DNA of 64,000 bases from Rhodococcus rhodnii (GCA_000720375.1 JOAA01000003.1:558001-622000), one strand, 5' to 3'; positions 5,882 through 16,255 are shown, counted from the first letter of the stretch. Made by a program: numbers and translations. The notes: generated from the sequence alone by a model not told the origin.

Positions 5882-8653
5882 GTGGAATTTCGGCTGCTCG
5901 GCCCCTTCGAGATCGAGGCGACCCAGCCGGTGTCGATCCCGCGCCGGCGTGAACGCTGCCTGCTCGCGGTCCTGTTGCTGGAGCAGGGCCGCAGTGTCTC
6001 CGCCGAACGGCTGGCCGACCTGTTGTGGGACGGCGCACCGCCGTCGACGGCGGGTACGACATTGCGCAGCCATGTCAGCCGTCTGCGGGCGACAGTGCAC
6101 TCGGATGACGTCCAGATTCTGAAACATGGACCCGGATACATGGTGCGCACGGACCCGCACCGGATTGACGCGCATCGCTTCCGTTCGATGGTGCATCAAG
6201 CACGCGCGGTGCCGGATGCTGAGACGCGGTCGGCCCTGATGCGCTCCGCGCTCGACCTGTGGCGCGGGCCGGTGCTGGTGGACATCGCCAACGGCATGAT
6301 TCGCGACCGGCTCGGCGCGAGCCTTGAGGAACTGCGGATCGAGACGCTGGACCAACGCATCATCGACGACCTGTCGTTGGGCAGGCACCGGGATCTGATC
6401 GCCGAGCTGCGGGAGATCGTGGCGGCGGAACCGAATCGCGAGCGGTTCACCGCGCATTTGATGCTCGCGCTGTACCGTTCCGGCCGTCAGGCCGACGCGC
6501 TCGCGGTGTTCGACGAAAGCAGGCGATTTCTCGCCAGTGAGCTGGGGTTGAGCCCGGGCAGCGAATTGCGTGCGCTGCACGAACAAATCCTGCGCGGGGA
6601 CGCCGCATTGGACCTGCCTGAACGTGTTGCGGTGGCCAGCCCGGCCACCCGGCCGAACATGTTGCGGCAGTTGCCGCACGACATCATCCATTTCGCTGGT
6701 CGCAGCCAGGAACTGGCTCATCTCAACGCGGTCGCGACCCTCGACGGCCCGGCACCGACGATCCTGTCCATCGATGGGGCGCCTGGCACCGGCAAAACAA
6801 CCCTCGCGGTGCACTTCGCCCACCAGGTCGCCCATCGCTTCCCCGATGTTCAACTGCATTTGAATCTGCGCGGATATGGCCGGGACGAACCGGTCCCGCC
6901 GGCTTGCGCGGCGGAAACGTTGCTGCGTGGGCTAGGTGTGGACAGCGAATTGATTCCGCCGAGCGTCGACGAACGATCTGCCTTGCTGCGCAGCCAATTG
7001 GCGGGCCGCCAAGTGCTGATGTTGCTGGACAACGCCCGCGACGCCGACCAGGTGCGGCCGTTGCTGCCGGGAACGGGCAGTTTGGTGATCGTCACCAGTC
7101 GGAACCAATTGCGTGGACTGTCCATCCGGGACGGCGCGCACCGCGTCACGCTGAACCGGCTGCCGGCCGACCAGGCGGTCGAGTTGCTCAGCGCGTCGAT
7201 CGGGGCCGACCGGGTCGACACGGAACCCGCGGCCGCCGCACGGCTGGTCGAGTTGTGCGACCACCTTCCGCTGGCGATCTCGATCGTCGCCGAACGAGCG
7301 GACCGCAGCAGCACACTGGCTGAGGTGGTACACGCGCTCGAAGATGAGAAAGCGCGCCTGGACAACCTCGGCACGGGCGAAGACGACCCCCATACCGACC
7401 TACGGGCCGCGTTGTCGTGGTCGTACCGCGCGCTGGACGAGGACGCGGCGGCCATGTTCCGGATGCTGAGCCTGCATCCGGCCAACGACATCAGCCTCGA
7501 AGCCGCCGCCGTGCTGGTGGATCTGCCGATCGCGAGGGCGAAAGCGTCGCTGGACAAGCTGCTTGCCTCGCACATGGCCGAGCAACGCCGTGGCAATCGC
7601 TACGAACTGCACGACCTGATGCGGCTGTACGCCACGGAGACAGCGGATCGTGACGAGCCGGAGGACAACCGGCGCGAAGCCGTCCACCGCGTCCTCGACT
7701 GGTATTTCCACGCCGCCGTGAGCGCCGACTCGGCGATGCATCCCCATCGCCAACGGCTTTGGGTCGAACCGTTCGAGCCACGCGCCGAGCCGCCCCGGTT
7801 CGCCAGTTCCAGCGAGGCCATCCTCTGGTTCGAGCAGGAGTACGACTGCCTCAAGTCAGTGGCGAGCTGGGCGGCGGCCAACGGCCACGCCGGGCACACC
7901 TGGCGCATCGTGCTGGCGATGATCTCGTTCCTCGACCGCCGGATTCCGGTGTCCGACGCGACCACGTTGATCCTGGAAGCGGCCAAGGCGGCCGAAGCGG
8001 CCGGCGACGTTTTCGGCCACGCGTACACGCTGAACTCGCTGGGCGCCCAGGAGATCAACAACGGCGACCGGCAGGCCGCGATCGCGTACTTCTCCCAGGG
8101 TCTCGACCGATTCGAGGAAATCGGCGACCGGTCAGGGCAAGCCATCACGCTGGGCAACCTCGGCCTGGCGTACGGCGAACTCGGCGAGCACGAACAGGCC
8201 AAGGAATATCGCACGCGAGCGTTGCGGCTGTGCGAGGAACTCGGCTACACCCGCGGTATCGCCCTGAACCTGGACAACCTCGGCGTGGCGTACACGGTGA
8301 CCGGAAACTACGAGAAGGCCAAGGAGTGCCACCAGCAAGCGTCGAAAATCCTGGCCGAACTCGGTGACGCACCGGCGGTAGGGACAAACGAGTACCACCT
8401 CGGCTGGGCGCTCACCAGCCTCGCCGATTTCGTCGGCGCGGCCCGGGCATTCCGGACCGCGGTCGCCATCTTCCGCGAATACGGCAACGACCGGTGGGCG
8501 GCCGTGGCGCTCGGTGATTTCGGCCTGATGTTGCTGGACGCGGGGCACCCGGTCCTGGCCCGTGACATGCTGAGTGCGGCATTGGTGACCATGCGGGAGA
8601 TCGCAGACCCCCGTACACAGGAATTCGAGGCGGCATTGGCGAAGCTGACATGA
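5882..8653 (+). CDS. AfsR/SARP-family transcriptional regulator with NB-ARC ATPase and TPR repeats
   Basis: 923 residues. Residues 1-95 are an OmpR-type winged helix (MEFRLLGPFEIEA, TLRSHVSRLR, GPGYMVRTDP); about 97-242 form the bacterial transcriptional activator domain (AHRFRSMVHQAR, LMLALYRSGRQADALAVF). An NB-ARC/STAND ATPase follows with Walker A GAPGTGKTT near residue 300 and LVIVTSRNQLRGL. About 700-920 carry TPR repeats (GHAYTLNSLGAQEINNGD, QAITLGNLGLAYGELGE, GIALNLDNLGVAY). The layout is that of AfsR, a signal-gated activator of secondary metabolism and development. No biosynthetic cluster adjoins it, so its target is elsewhere or is the coupled HD gene. ATGA overlap couples it to that gene. 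Confidence 0.93.
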   Translation: MEFRLLGPFEIEATQPVSIPRRRERCLLAVLLLEQGRSVSAERLADLLWDGAPPSTAGTTLRSHVSRLRATVHSDDVQILKHGPGYMVRTDPHRIDAHRFRSMVHQARAVPDAETRSALMRSALDLWRGPVLVDIANGMIRDRLGASLEELRIETLDQRIIDDLSLGRHRDLIAELREIVAAEPNRERFTAHLMLALYRSGRQADALAVFDESRRFLASELGLSPGSELRALHEQILRGDAALDLPERVAVASPATRPNMLRQLPHDIIHFAGRSQELAHLNAVATLDGPAPTILSIDGAPGTGKTTLAVHFAHQVAHRFPDVQLHLNLRGYGRDEPVPPACAAETLLRGLGVDSELIPPSVDERSALLRSQLAGRQVLMLLDNARDADQVRPLLPGTGSLVIVTSRNQLRGLSIRDGAHRVTLNRLPADQAVELLSASIGADRVDTEPAAAARLVELCDHLPLAISIVAERADRSSTLAEVVHALEDEKARLDNLGTGEDDPHTDLRAALSWSYRALDEDAAAMFRMLSLHPANDISLEAAAVLVDLPIARAKASLDKLLASHMAEQRRGNRYELHDLMRLYATETADRDEPEDNRREAVHRVLDWYFHAAVSADSAMHPHRQRLWVEPFEPRAEPPRFASSSEAILWFEQEYDCLKSVASWAAANGHAGHTWRIVLAMISFLDRRIPVSDATTLILEAAKAAEAAGDVFGHAYTLNSLGAQEINNGDRQAAIAYFSQGLDRFEEIGDRSGQAITLGNLGLAYGELGEHEQAKEYRTRALRLCEELGYTRGIALNLDNLGVAYTVTGNYEKAKECHQQASKILAELGDAPAVGTNEYHLGWALTSLADFVGAARAFRTAVAIFREYGNDRWAAVALGDFGLMLLDAGHPVLARDMLSAALVTMREIADPRTQEFEAALAKLT

Positions 8654-9213
8654 CTCCACTTGAGACCTTCTCGGCCAAGGACGGCTGGCCGGCGCTACGC
8701 GAACGGGTGCACGTCGCCGACATTGCTTTGCTGGACGAGGCTGTCGAGTTCGCGGTGCAGTGGCATGGCGATCAGACGAGGCCTGCCGGTGAGCCGTATG
8801 TGGAGCACCTGCTTGAGGTCGTGACGGTTCTTGTCGACGGCTTGGGTGTCACGGATATTGATGTGCTGCGGACCGGTGTCCTGCACGACGTCGTCGAGGA
8901 CACGGACTGCGACTTGGAGACCGTGCGAGCCAAGTTCGGCGATCGGGTCGCCGAACTCGTGAACTGGGTGACCAAGGGCGACGACCGGGAGGCGTACCTC
9001 GCGAGCCTCAAGGAGGCGCCGCGGGACGCGTTGACGGTGAAGCTCGCTGACCGGTTGAGCAACGTGCAGCGGCTGAACACGCATCCGAGACCCGCGAAGC
9101 AGCAGTCTTACTACCGGGAGACCGTGCGCACGATTGTGCCTTTGAGCAAGGGATTTCCGTGGTTTGAGCAATGGTATGCGAGGTGGCAGCAGGAGTTCCG
9201 CCACCTCGCGTGA
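8650..9213 (+). CDS. HD-domain protein resembling small (p)ppGpp hydrolases (MESH1-like)
   Basis: 187 residues, start codon overlapping the SARP stop (ATGA). The HD fold of RelA/SpoT-type hydrolases is visible: AVQWHGDQTRPAGEPYVEHL, then VLRTGVLHDVVEDTDCD, and later VKLADRLSNVQ. These supply the H...HD...D metal ligands. No synthetase, TGS or ACT domain is present, so it would be a stand-alone hydrolase of (p)ppGpp or a related nucleotide (inference). Coupling to an AfsR-type regulator suggests linking nucleotide alarmone level to SARP activity. Several third positions are T-rich compared with the SARP gene. Confidence 0.82.
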   Translation: MTPLETFSAKDGWPALRERVHVADIALLDEAVEFAVQWHGDQTRPAGEPYVEHLLEVVTVLVDGLGVTDIDVLRTGVLHDVVEDTDCDLETVRAKFGDRVAELVNWVTKGDDREAYLASLKEAPRDALTVKLADRLSNVQRLNTHPRPAKQQSYYRETVRTIVPLSKGFPWFEQWYARWQQEFRHLA

Positions 9214-9275
9214 GGCCGCTCCGATGCTCCGCCGCCGCACCCGAACTTGTCGCACCCCTGCGGTAACGTGGAAAT

Positions 9276-9290
9276 CAGGGGGTCCCCCTG
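9276..9290. terminator. possible bidirectional hairpin between convergent genes
   Basis: CAGGGGG and CCCCCTG flank a single T at 9283; folding leaves CAGGG/CCCTG around a 5-nt loop. It sits between the HD gene (+) and the ATPase gene (-). Confidence 0.35.
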
Positions 9291-9336
9291 GGGAATTGTT
9301 GTTGCGATGGAGGCTGTCCGGATGGTGTCGACCGGA

Positions 9337-12300
9337 TCAATCGCCGCGGATGGCCGATGCGACCGAGCTGACCTGGTCGGCGAGCAGGCCGACAGCGCCG
9401 ACCGCGCGGCTCATCGGGTCCTCGTCGTCCCCGCCGAGCGCGCGCTCGCGGACATAGGCTGCCTTTACCTCAGCCCATCGCTTGGCCTGCTCGGGCGTCA
9501 AAGTCCCGCGCAGCTCGGCGAGCTTGAGCAGGTTTGCCTCCGCGCCTGAGGTCAAGGTTTGGGCCTCGGCCAGGTAGTGGTCGTCGATCACGGCCGCCAG
9601 CTCCGCGTCGTTCATCGCCGGAACGATCTTCTCCGCCAGCTTGTTCATGTTCCGGTACGAGCCCTGCAACTGGAACGGCGGCTCGGTCCGGGAAGCATCC
9701 GACTGCGCGGCCGAGGCGATGTACGCCTGGTTGTTGGCGAGCACGACCTTCTGCACGGTCAACAGCTTGCGCAGCACCGACAACACCTGGTCCAGCTCGA
9801 CCGACGAGTACGGGTGCGTCAGCTGGTCGGGCCTGATCGTCGGGTCGCCCTTTGCCAGCCGCACCAGCTTCGGCACATCCGCACGGTCGCGTGTGGACAG
9901 CGGGGCCAGCACGGCGTTGGAGGTCAACGAGTTCTCGACGAAGCTCAGCGCGAACAGGTCTTCCTTGCCCGACAGCACGTCACCGAGGTTCCAGACGTCC
10001 GCGCGGTTGGCCAGCATGTCCGGGATCCGGAAACGTTGCCCGGACTCGGTGTACGGGTTCCCGGCCATGCACACCGCGAACCGCTTGCCGCGCAGGTCGT
10101 ATGTCTTGGTCTTGCCGTTCCACACGCCTTCCATCCGGCGCTGCGCGTCACAGAGCGAAATGAACTTCTGCAACAATTCCGGCGACGTGTGCTGGATGTC
10201 GTCCAGGTAGAGCAGCACGTTGCTGCCCATCTCCAACGCGAACGAGATCTTCTCGATCTCTTGCCGCGCGGTCGCGTTCGGCGCCTCGACGGGATCTACC
10301 GACGTCACCGAATGCCCGAGCGCGGGTCCGTTGACCTTGACGAATACCAGGCCGAGGCGGTTGGCCACGTATTCCATCAGCGTCGTCTTGCCGTAGCCCG
10401 GCGGCGATATCAGCAGCAACAGACCCATCTGGTCGGTCCGCTTGGACTCACCCGCCGTGCCGAGCTGCTTGGCGAGGTTGTCGCCGATCAGCGGCAGGTA
10501 CACCTCGTCGAGCAAACCGTTGCGCACGAAGGCACTCATCACCTTCGGCTGAAACTCCTCGAACCGCAACGCCCGCCGTTCGGTCTCGACCAGTTCGGCA
10601 CGTTTCTTCTGGTACGCGCGGAAAGCCGGAACGTGCGAGTCGTGGAACCGGCGCAGCCGGGCGAGTTGCTCGTCGAGCCGGAAGGTCAGCTTGCGGTCCA
10701 CGATCCGCGAGTGCGTTCCCAGCAGCCCTTCCACCGTCGCCTCAAGCGAAGCCGAGGAGTCATGGCGCGGAACGTCACGGCAGAGCTCAAGAGCGACGGC
10801 TTCGGGCAGATCCGCGCTGGTCTCACCAACGCTGGCAAGGAACGCGGTCAACCAGGCCGAGATCAGCTGGTACTTCTCCGCGATACCGTCGATCGCCCGC
10901 AGGTCGTCGTCGAAATCCTTGGCAGTCTTGGCTTGTGCGCCCAGTGTCCGGCGGAACCGTTCCACAAGGGACCGGGCGCCGGCACCGGTGACGAACCCGA
11001 ACGGCGCGCTGGACAGTTCCTCGAACAGGTACTCCCCCGCGAGCGGGTCGGTCTGCAGACCGTTGGCCGACAGGAACTTCGTGATCTCGTCGGTCAGCTC
11101 GGCGGCAAGCTGGTCGATCGCTGGAGTGTGGCCGAACGCGGCACGGGCTCGGGCCAACGACCCGGCCCGCCGTGACCAGACCGTCTTCGCGGCCTCGTCG
11201 GGACCGAATGCCCAGAAAATCGTTGCGGCAGCACGGGCCTGCGGCGGATAACGCAGCACTCCCGCACCCGCGCGCAAACGCAGGATCGCCTCAAGGATCT
11301 TGGCAGCGTCGTGGTCGTGCACGCCACGCTCGTAGCCTTCGTCGTACCGGGTCTCGGCGACCTTACGCACGTGGTCCAGCACAGCCGTTTCGTCCAAAGG
11401 CGCCGAGGAAAGCGCTACTGTGGCGAGGAATTCGCCGCGGTACACCTCTGGAGTCTCGGACACCAGCAGCTGGTTCCAGAACGGCCGCGTCGTCTCGAAT
11501 TCGGCGTCGACAACCGGGGCACGGAAGTCTGTGCCGGTGATGCCGACCGCGAGCCCGTCGTCGTGTGGAACCAGGGTCAGGTCCATGGCTTGGGTGTTCA
11601 CCGCGAACACGTGCCTGCCCAGCTTGATCGTCTCGCCGCCGTCGGCGTACAGGTCGAGCCGGTCGCGCAACGACCGGCCTGCCTCCTGGCGGGCGGCTTT
11701 GATCCGGCCGTCGAGTTCGTCGGCACGGACCTGGTCGCCGAGGGCTCGCAAGTCGTCCGCGACCGCCCGCAGTTTGGCGACCATCGGGTCACCGGCGAAG
11801 TACGTGTTGACGTCGTCCAGCGTCGCCAATTGCCCGGCCCGGCGCTGCACGCTGCCCAGGATCCGGTTCGCCGATTCCACCAACCGGTCCGCGCGCCGCG
11901 CCCGATCGTCGAGCAAAGCCTGCTTACGCGCGGAAAACGCTTCGTAGACGTCGGTTCGCTTGGCGCCGAGCTCGGCCATGAAGTCGTCGAACTCGCCGAA
12001 CCGTGACTCCAGGTTCTCCAGCTGCAACATCAGCCTGCCGAGGCCCTCGTCGCACTTCTGCGGCGTGTCCGCGACCGCCAGCGCACCCGTGATCGCCTGG
12101 CCCAGCAGGGCGAACTCGGCCGCGAACTCGGCACGACCCTCACTGGCCGCGAGTTCACGACGGCGTCCGTCCACAGTGGCGCGAGCGCGGTTGATGCCAC
12201 CGAGAACCTCGCCGACCCGCGACAGGATCCCTGTCCGGACCGTCGCGTCGGCGATGTCGAGTGAGCTGACCACCTGTGTCAGCAACTCGAGCCCATCGGC

Positions 12301-14184
12301 TTGCTCTGTCAGCCGTTCCTGGACCGGCACGGCCTCGGCGACGGTCTTGATGGCGGCGCCGTCGGCGACGAGACGCTCGATTTCCGAGTGATACCCGATG
12401 AAAGCGTTGTCCCCGCTGAGGAATTCGACCGCGCGTTGAGCCGCGGTGTCGAGCTCCTTGGCCAGCAGGTCGTTCAGCGAGTCGATGCGGGCGGTGTCGA
12501 TGTACCGCATCTCTTTCAAGGTGATCAGGTGGCCTTGTGCCTTGCGCAGCTCGGCCAGCTGTGTCACCCAGGCATCGGCGGATTTCGGCGCTTCGCCTCG
12601 CACCTTGCGGACGAGCGATGCAATGTCCTCATCGGACTTGGTCAACGCGGTCGCGGCCTGGTTCGTCAGCGCTTGCACGCCTTCGAACTCGTCGAGCACC
12701 TGCTCGGCCGTGGCGCGGACCTCGGCAAGTGGCGTGCGCAGGTCGCACAGGTCCTGCTCGCCGAGCCAGTGGTAGTGGTCGAAAGCCCGGTCACACGCGG
12801 CGATCAGCGCCTCGAAGACCTCTGTGGACGGCGCCATCTCGCCGACCATTCTGGACACCGACAGGCAGTCCGAGATTCCCCTGACCAGGTCGGCGTTCCC
12901 GACACGCCCCAGCGGGCCGTCGCCGGTCTCCTGCGCCGCCGCGTACGTGTCGGACAAGTAAGGCGTCTGCCAGACCTGCATCGGATGCACGCGGGTCGGC
13001 TCGTCCGACACCGCGCGGAACACCACGAGCGTGCCGTCGTCGAACAGCGAGTACCCGTGGCACGGGATCGGTGTGCCGACTTCCTTGCGGATCACGTTGT
13101 ACGGTAACAACAGTGATCGGCCTTCGGCGCGGGCGTGAAAGACGTACAACACGTCTTCGCCGTTGGTCGAGCGGATCACCCGCTCGAACTCGAGGTCGGT
13201 GACATCCGTGTCGAACGTCTTCGCGACACCGGTCGCGAGGTAGTAACCGCCAGGGAAGATGATGCCCTGGTCTTCGGGAAGCCGTTGGCACGCCTGGCCG
13301 ATGCCGTCCAGCCGGGTGACGCCTTTGGTCTGCGTGTTGAAGACCAGGTACCGCCAGTCAGTTTCCTTGTACGGCCGGATCTTCAGCAGGATCAACGCGC
13401 CGACGCGGGCGTACTGGACGTCGGCGTCGGCCAGGCTCTGCAGTGGTTCGGCGACCGGTTCGGAGTAGATGCCCTCGCCGGTCTCGGTGTTGTTCTCCAG
13501 CTTGATGGTCAGGTCGCCGCCGACCGACTCGATGAAGACCTCGTTCTGGATCGAGATGTGCGGGTGCCGCCCGAGGACGTGATCGTCCCTTGTGGTCTCG
13601 GCCCATTCGAAGTCGTGCGACGGCGGGAAAACGTGGTCGCGTTCACCTCGGTTGTCCGCATAGGACACCGTGCCGTCGGTGGCCAGATTCCACCGCATCA
13701 CCTTGATGTCGCCGGGGTTGGCGCCAGTCTGGAAGATGGCCAGCAGCTTGCCTTCGACGCGACGCAGTTGCAGCAGCCGGGTTTCCTTGTAGTACCGGTA
13801 CAGTTCCGCGAAGTCGTGCACGAACTGCTTGTCGTCGAGCAGGCCGCTGACGCCGGCGTCGTCGAATCGGAAGGCGTCGCCGTCCCGGGCGAACGAGTGC
13901 ACCGAGAAGACGTCCTTGACCTCGGTCTCCGGCCGCAACCCGATGAACACGTTGTACCCGAACAACATCGAGCCGTTGACGGACACGACGTCGCGGGGCA
14001 CGCAGTTGTTCTCGGTACGGATCCGTTCGGTGCCGATCAGCCGGAGCTCGGTGCCGCCGAACACCTCGAGGCGCTTGGTGTTCAGCTCCTCGGCACGGGC
14101 CGCGAGCGCGGTGGCGTGCTCCGCCAACCGCGCCCTCAGCAGCTCGTACGTGCCCTCGTCGAGGGACACAGCCGTGGCGGTCAT
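9337..14184 (-). CDS. giant AAA-type 'DNA repair ATPase' (DUF3686 family)
   Basis: 1615 residues. The long N-terminal part is the DUF3686-type region (LRLIGTERIRTENNCVPRDV, GYNVFIGLRPETEVKDVF), followed by helical, partly coiled-coil segments (about 480-850). The AAA module is near the C-terminus: Walker A SPPGYGKTTLMEYVAN near residue 1260, Walker B LLYLDDIQHTSPELL near 1323, and an arginine-rich second region (CMAGNPYTESGQRFRIP). The family is annotated as DNA repair ATPase, but that function is weakly supported. The start codon overlaps the flotillin stop (ATGA), and flotillin/ATPase linkage is conserved (family knowledge), which suggests a membrane-tethered remodelling machine. No signal peptide or membrane span is visible. 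Confidence 0.88.
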   Translation of the reverse strand: MTATAVSLDEGTYELLRARLAEHATALAARAEELNTKRLEVFGGTELRLIGTERIRTENNCVPRDVVSVNGSMLFGYNVFIGLRPETEVKDVFSVHSFARDGDAFRFDDAGVSGLLDDKQFVHDFAELYRYYKETRLLQLRRVEGKLLAIFQTGANPGDIKVMRWNLATDGTVSYADNRGERDHVFPPSHDFEWAETTRDDHVLGRHPHISIQNEVFIESVGGDLTIKLENNTETGEGIYSEPVAEPLQSLADADVQYARVGALILLKIRPYKETDWRYLVFNTQTKGVTRLDGIGQACQRLPEDQGIIFPGGYYLATGVAKTFDTDVTDLEFERVIRSTNGEDVLYVFHARAEGRSLLLPYNVIRKEVGTPIPCHGYSLFDDGTLVVFRAVSDEPTRVHPMQVWQTPYLSDTYAAAQETGDGPLGRVGNADLVRGISDCLSVSRMVGEMAPSTEVFEALIAACDRAFDHYHWLGEQDLCDLRTPLAEVRATAEQVLDEFEGVQALTNQAATALTKSDEDIASLVRKVRGEAPKSADAWVTQLAELRKAQGHLITLKEMRYIDTARIDSLNDLLAKELDTAAQRAVEFLSGDNAFIGYHSEIERLVADGAAIKTVAEAVPVQERLTEQADGLELLTQVVSSLDIADATVRTGILSRVGEVLGGINRARATVDGRRRELAASEGRAEFAAEFALLGQAITGALAVADTPQKCDEGLGRLMLQLENLESRFGEFDDFMAELGAKRTDVYEAFSARKQALLDDRARRADRLVESANRILGSVQRRAGQLATLDDVNTYFAGDPMVAKLRAVADDLRALGDQVRADELDGRIKAARQEAGRSLRDRLDLYADGGETIKLGRHVFAVNTQAMDLTLVPHDDGLAVGITGTDFRAPVVDAEFETTRPFWNQLLVSETPEVYRGEFLATVALSSAPLDETAVLDHVRKVAETRYDEGYERGVHDHDAAKILEAILRLRAGAGVLRYPPQARAAATIFWAFGPDEAAKTVWSRRAGSLARARAAFGHTPAIDQLAAELTDEITKFLSANGLQTDPLAGEYLFEELSSAPFGFVTGAGARSLVERFRRTLGAQAKTAKDFDDDLRAIDGIAEKYQLISAWLTAFLASVGETSADLPEAVALELCRDVPRHDSSASLEATVEGLLGTHSRIVDRKLTFRLDEQLARLRRFHDSHVPAFRAYQKKRAELVETERRALRFEEFQPKVMSAFVRNGLLDEVYLPLIGDNLAKQLGTAGESKRTDQMGLLLLISPPGYGKTTLMEYVANRLGLVFVKVNGPALGHSVTSVDPVEAPNATARQEIEKISFALEMGSNVLLYLDDIQHTSPELLQKFISLCDAQRRMEGVWNGKTKTYDLRGKRFAVCMAGNPYTESGQRFRIPDMLANRADVWNLGDVLSGKEDLFALSFVENSLTSNAVLAPLSTRDRADVPKLVRLAKGDPTIRPDQLTHPYSSVELDQVLSVLRKLLTVQKVVLANNQAYIASAAQSDASRTEPPFQLQGSYRNMNKLAEKIVPAMNDAELAAVIDDHYLAEAQTLTSGAEANLLKLAELRGTLTPEQAKRWAEVKAAYVRERALGGDDEDPMSRAVGAVGLLADQVSSVASAIRGD

Positions 14185-16253
14185 CGGGGCAGCAGGCCCG
14201 CCACGGAGTGCTCACCGATCCCGAGCCGGTTCGCGGTGTCCAGCAGCTCTTGCAGCTTGGCGGATTCCTTGCCACCGCCCGAGCCGATCAGCTTGAGCAG
14301 CAACGCCGACACGGTCAGGTTCTGCACGTCGGCGGTGCTGACGCTGCCGAGGATGCGGCTGATGTCCTCGGTGAAGCTCTGCTCGCCGTTGAGCCACGGC
14401 TTGGCCAGCGCCTGCGCGGTGTTCGAGTGCTCGACGAACCCGTCGACGCTCTTGCCCATCGTGACCGCACCGACCAAGCGGTCGAAGAACATCGACTCGC
14501 CGCCGACGATGTCGATGTCGGCCTTCTCCAAGCCCGCGGCGATGACCGAGGCTTGCGAGGCGGCGACGTCGCGCTGCGCGTCCAGCCCCGCCAGCCGGAT
14601 GTCCTTCTCCATCTCCAGCCGCAGCCGGAATTCCTCGTGCTCGCGGGTCGCGTCGTTCATCGCGGCCAGCGCGGCGGCCTTCTCGGTGAGGCCCTCGGCC
14701 TCGCCCTTCAGCTTCTCGCGCAACGCTTCCGCGATCGTGACGGCCTTCTCCCGCTCCACGCCCACCTCGGCCATGCCGATCTTCTCGGCGGCCTCGGCCC
14801 GGGCGAGGGCCTTCTCGCGCTCGACCACGGCCTCCGCGCGGCCCACCTTCTCGATGGCGTCCGCGTCCCGTTCCCTGACCTGGGCGTGCGCCAGGCCTTC
14901 CGCGGCGGCCTGGGCCTGTGTGCCTTCGGCGAGGCGGATCTTGGCGCGGGTGTCCAGCTCCGCGGCCTGCTGCCGGGCCTCGGCCAGCGCGAGCTCACGG
15001 CGTGCCTCGTACTTCGCGGCCTGCTCGGCGGCTTCGGCCGCCTTGATGTCCTTGACCAGCTTCTCCTGCGCCTCGGCCTCGGCCTGGATGACCAGCGCCT
15101 GGCGCATCCGCTCGGCCTCTTCGACCGCACGCAGCCGCTTGATCGTCTCTTCCTGCTCGGCGACGGTCTTGTCGACCGCGATCCGCTCGCGGACCACTTC
15201 GGCGATCGCGCGCTTCTCGCCTTCGAGCTCCTTGTCCTTGCTGATCCGGGACAGCTCGGTCTCCCGCTCGCGGGCGATCACCTCGAGCTGGCGGTCCTTC
15301 TCGATCCGCTCGGTCTCGATCGCGATGACCCGTTCCCGGTTCTTCTCCGCGACCGCGATCTCACGGGCCCGGTTCTGGTCCTGGATGCCCAGCTGCTCCT
15401 CGGTGCGAATGTTCGCGGTGTGCGCCTTGAGCCGCTCCTCGGCTTGCACCTTGGAGATCTCGGCTTCCTCGCGGGCGCGCATCGTCTCGACCTCGCGGCG
15501 CTGCTTGACCTCCGCGTCGGCCTGGCGGCGTTCCAGCTCCAGGATCTGCTCACGGGCGTCGACGTTCTGCCGCGTGATCTCCTTCTCCTCGTTGCGCTGG
15601 TACTCGTTGGTCCGCACGTGCTCGATCGCGGTCAGCTCGGTGATCTTGCGGATGCCTTGCGCGTCAAGGATGTTCGCCGGGTCGAGGTGGCTCATCGGGG
15701 TCTGCTCGAGGAAGTCGATCGCGGCGTCCTCGAGGCTGTAGCCGTTCAGGTCGGTGCCGATCACCCGGATGATCTGGTCACGGAACTCGTCGCGCTTGGT
15801 GTACAGGTCGACGAAGTCCAGCTGCTTGCCGACGGTCTTGAGCGCCTCGGAGAACTTCGCGTTGAACAACGCCTGCAGCGTGGCCTCGTCGCTGGCACGG
15901 GCGGTCCCGATCGCCTGCGCGACCTTGATGACGTCCTCGGCGGTCTTGTTGACCCGCACGAAGAACGTGATCCTGATGTCCGCGCGGATGTTGTCCTTGC
16001 AGATCAGGCCTTCCTGGCCGGCCCGGTTGATCTCGATGGTCTTCACCGAGATGTCCATGACCTCCGCGCGGTGCAGCACCGGCAGGACGATCGCACCGGT
16101 GAACGTGACGTGCACGTTGCGCACCTTGGAGATGATCAGCGCCTTGCCCTGTTCGATCTTGCGGAACAGCCTGCTGATGATGAAGACGATGATCAGGATG
16201 ACCAGGAGGATGACGCCGATCAGCACGCCTGCCCCGATTCCGATAGCGTCCAT
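14181..16253 (-). CDS. flotillin-like SPFH protein (YqiK type)
   Basis: 690 residues from ATG 16253. Residues 3-28 are a single N-terminal membrane anchor, followed by RLFRKIEQGKALIISKVRNV and the SPFH/band-7 domain to about residue 190 (IEINRAGQEGLICKDNIRAD, DFVDLYTKRDEFRDQIIRV). A long alanine/glutamate-rich coiled coil occupies about 215-520 (repeated A-E-A-R patterns). The tail has DIDIVGGESMFFDRLVGAV, the conserved flotillin C-terminal segment. Flotillins oligomerise on the inner membrane face in ordered microdomains. Spacing is 2 bp from the YqiJ-like gene and a 4-bp overlap with the ATPase, so the three form one operon. Confidence 0.94.
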   Translation of the reverse strand: MDAIGIGAGVLIGVILLVILIIVFIISRLFRKIEQGKALIISKVRNVHVTFTGAIVLPVLHRAEVMDISVKTIEINRAGQEGLICKDNIRADIRITFFVRVNKTAEDVIKVAQAIGTARASDEATLQALFNAKFSEALKTVGKQLDFVDLYTKRDEFRDQIIRVIGTDLNGYSLEDAAIDFLEQTPMSHLDPANILDAQGIRKITELTAIEHVRTNEYQRNEEKEITRQNVDAREQILELERRQADAEVKQRREVETMRAREEAEISKVQAEERLKAHTANIRTEEQLGIQDQNRAREIAVAEKNRERVIAIETERIEKDRQLEVIARERETELSRISKDKELEGEKRAIAEVVRERIAVDKTVAEQEETIKRLRAVEEAERMRQALVIQAEAEAQEKLVKDIKAAEAAEQAAKYEARRELALAEARQQAAELDTRAKIRLAEGTQAQAAAEGLAHAQVRERDADAIEKVGRAEAVVEREKALARAEAAEKIGMAEVGVEREKAVTIAEALREKLKGEAEGLTEKAAALAAMNDATREHEEFRLRLEMEKDIRLAGLDAQRDVAASQASVIAAGLEKADIDIVGGESMFFDRLVGAVTMGKSVDGFVEHSNTAQALAKPWLNGEQSFTEDISRILGSVSTADVQNLTVSALLLKLIGSGGGKESAKLQELLDTANRLGIGEHSVAGLLPR

Positions 16254-16255
16254 GC

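Noticed and set aside
5882..8653. Pathway-specific regulator of a biosynthetic gene cluster in the window
   Set aside because: The SARP layout suggests it, but no PKS, NRPS, RiPP or terpene-cyclase genes adjoin; the toroid protein at 18.4 kb lacks catalytic motifs.
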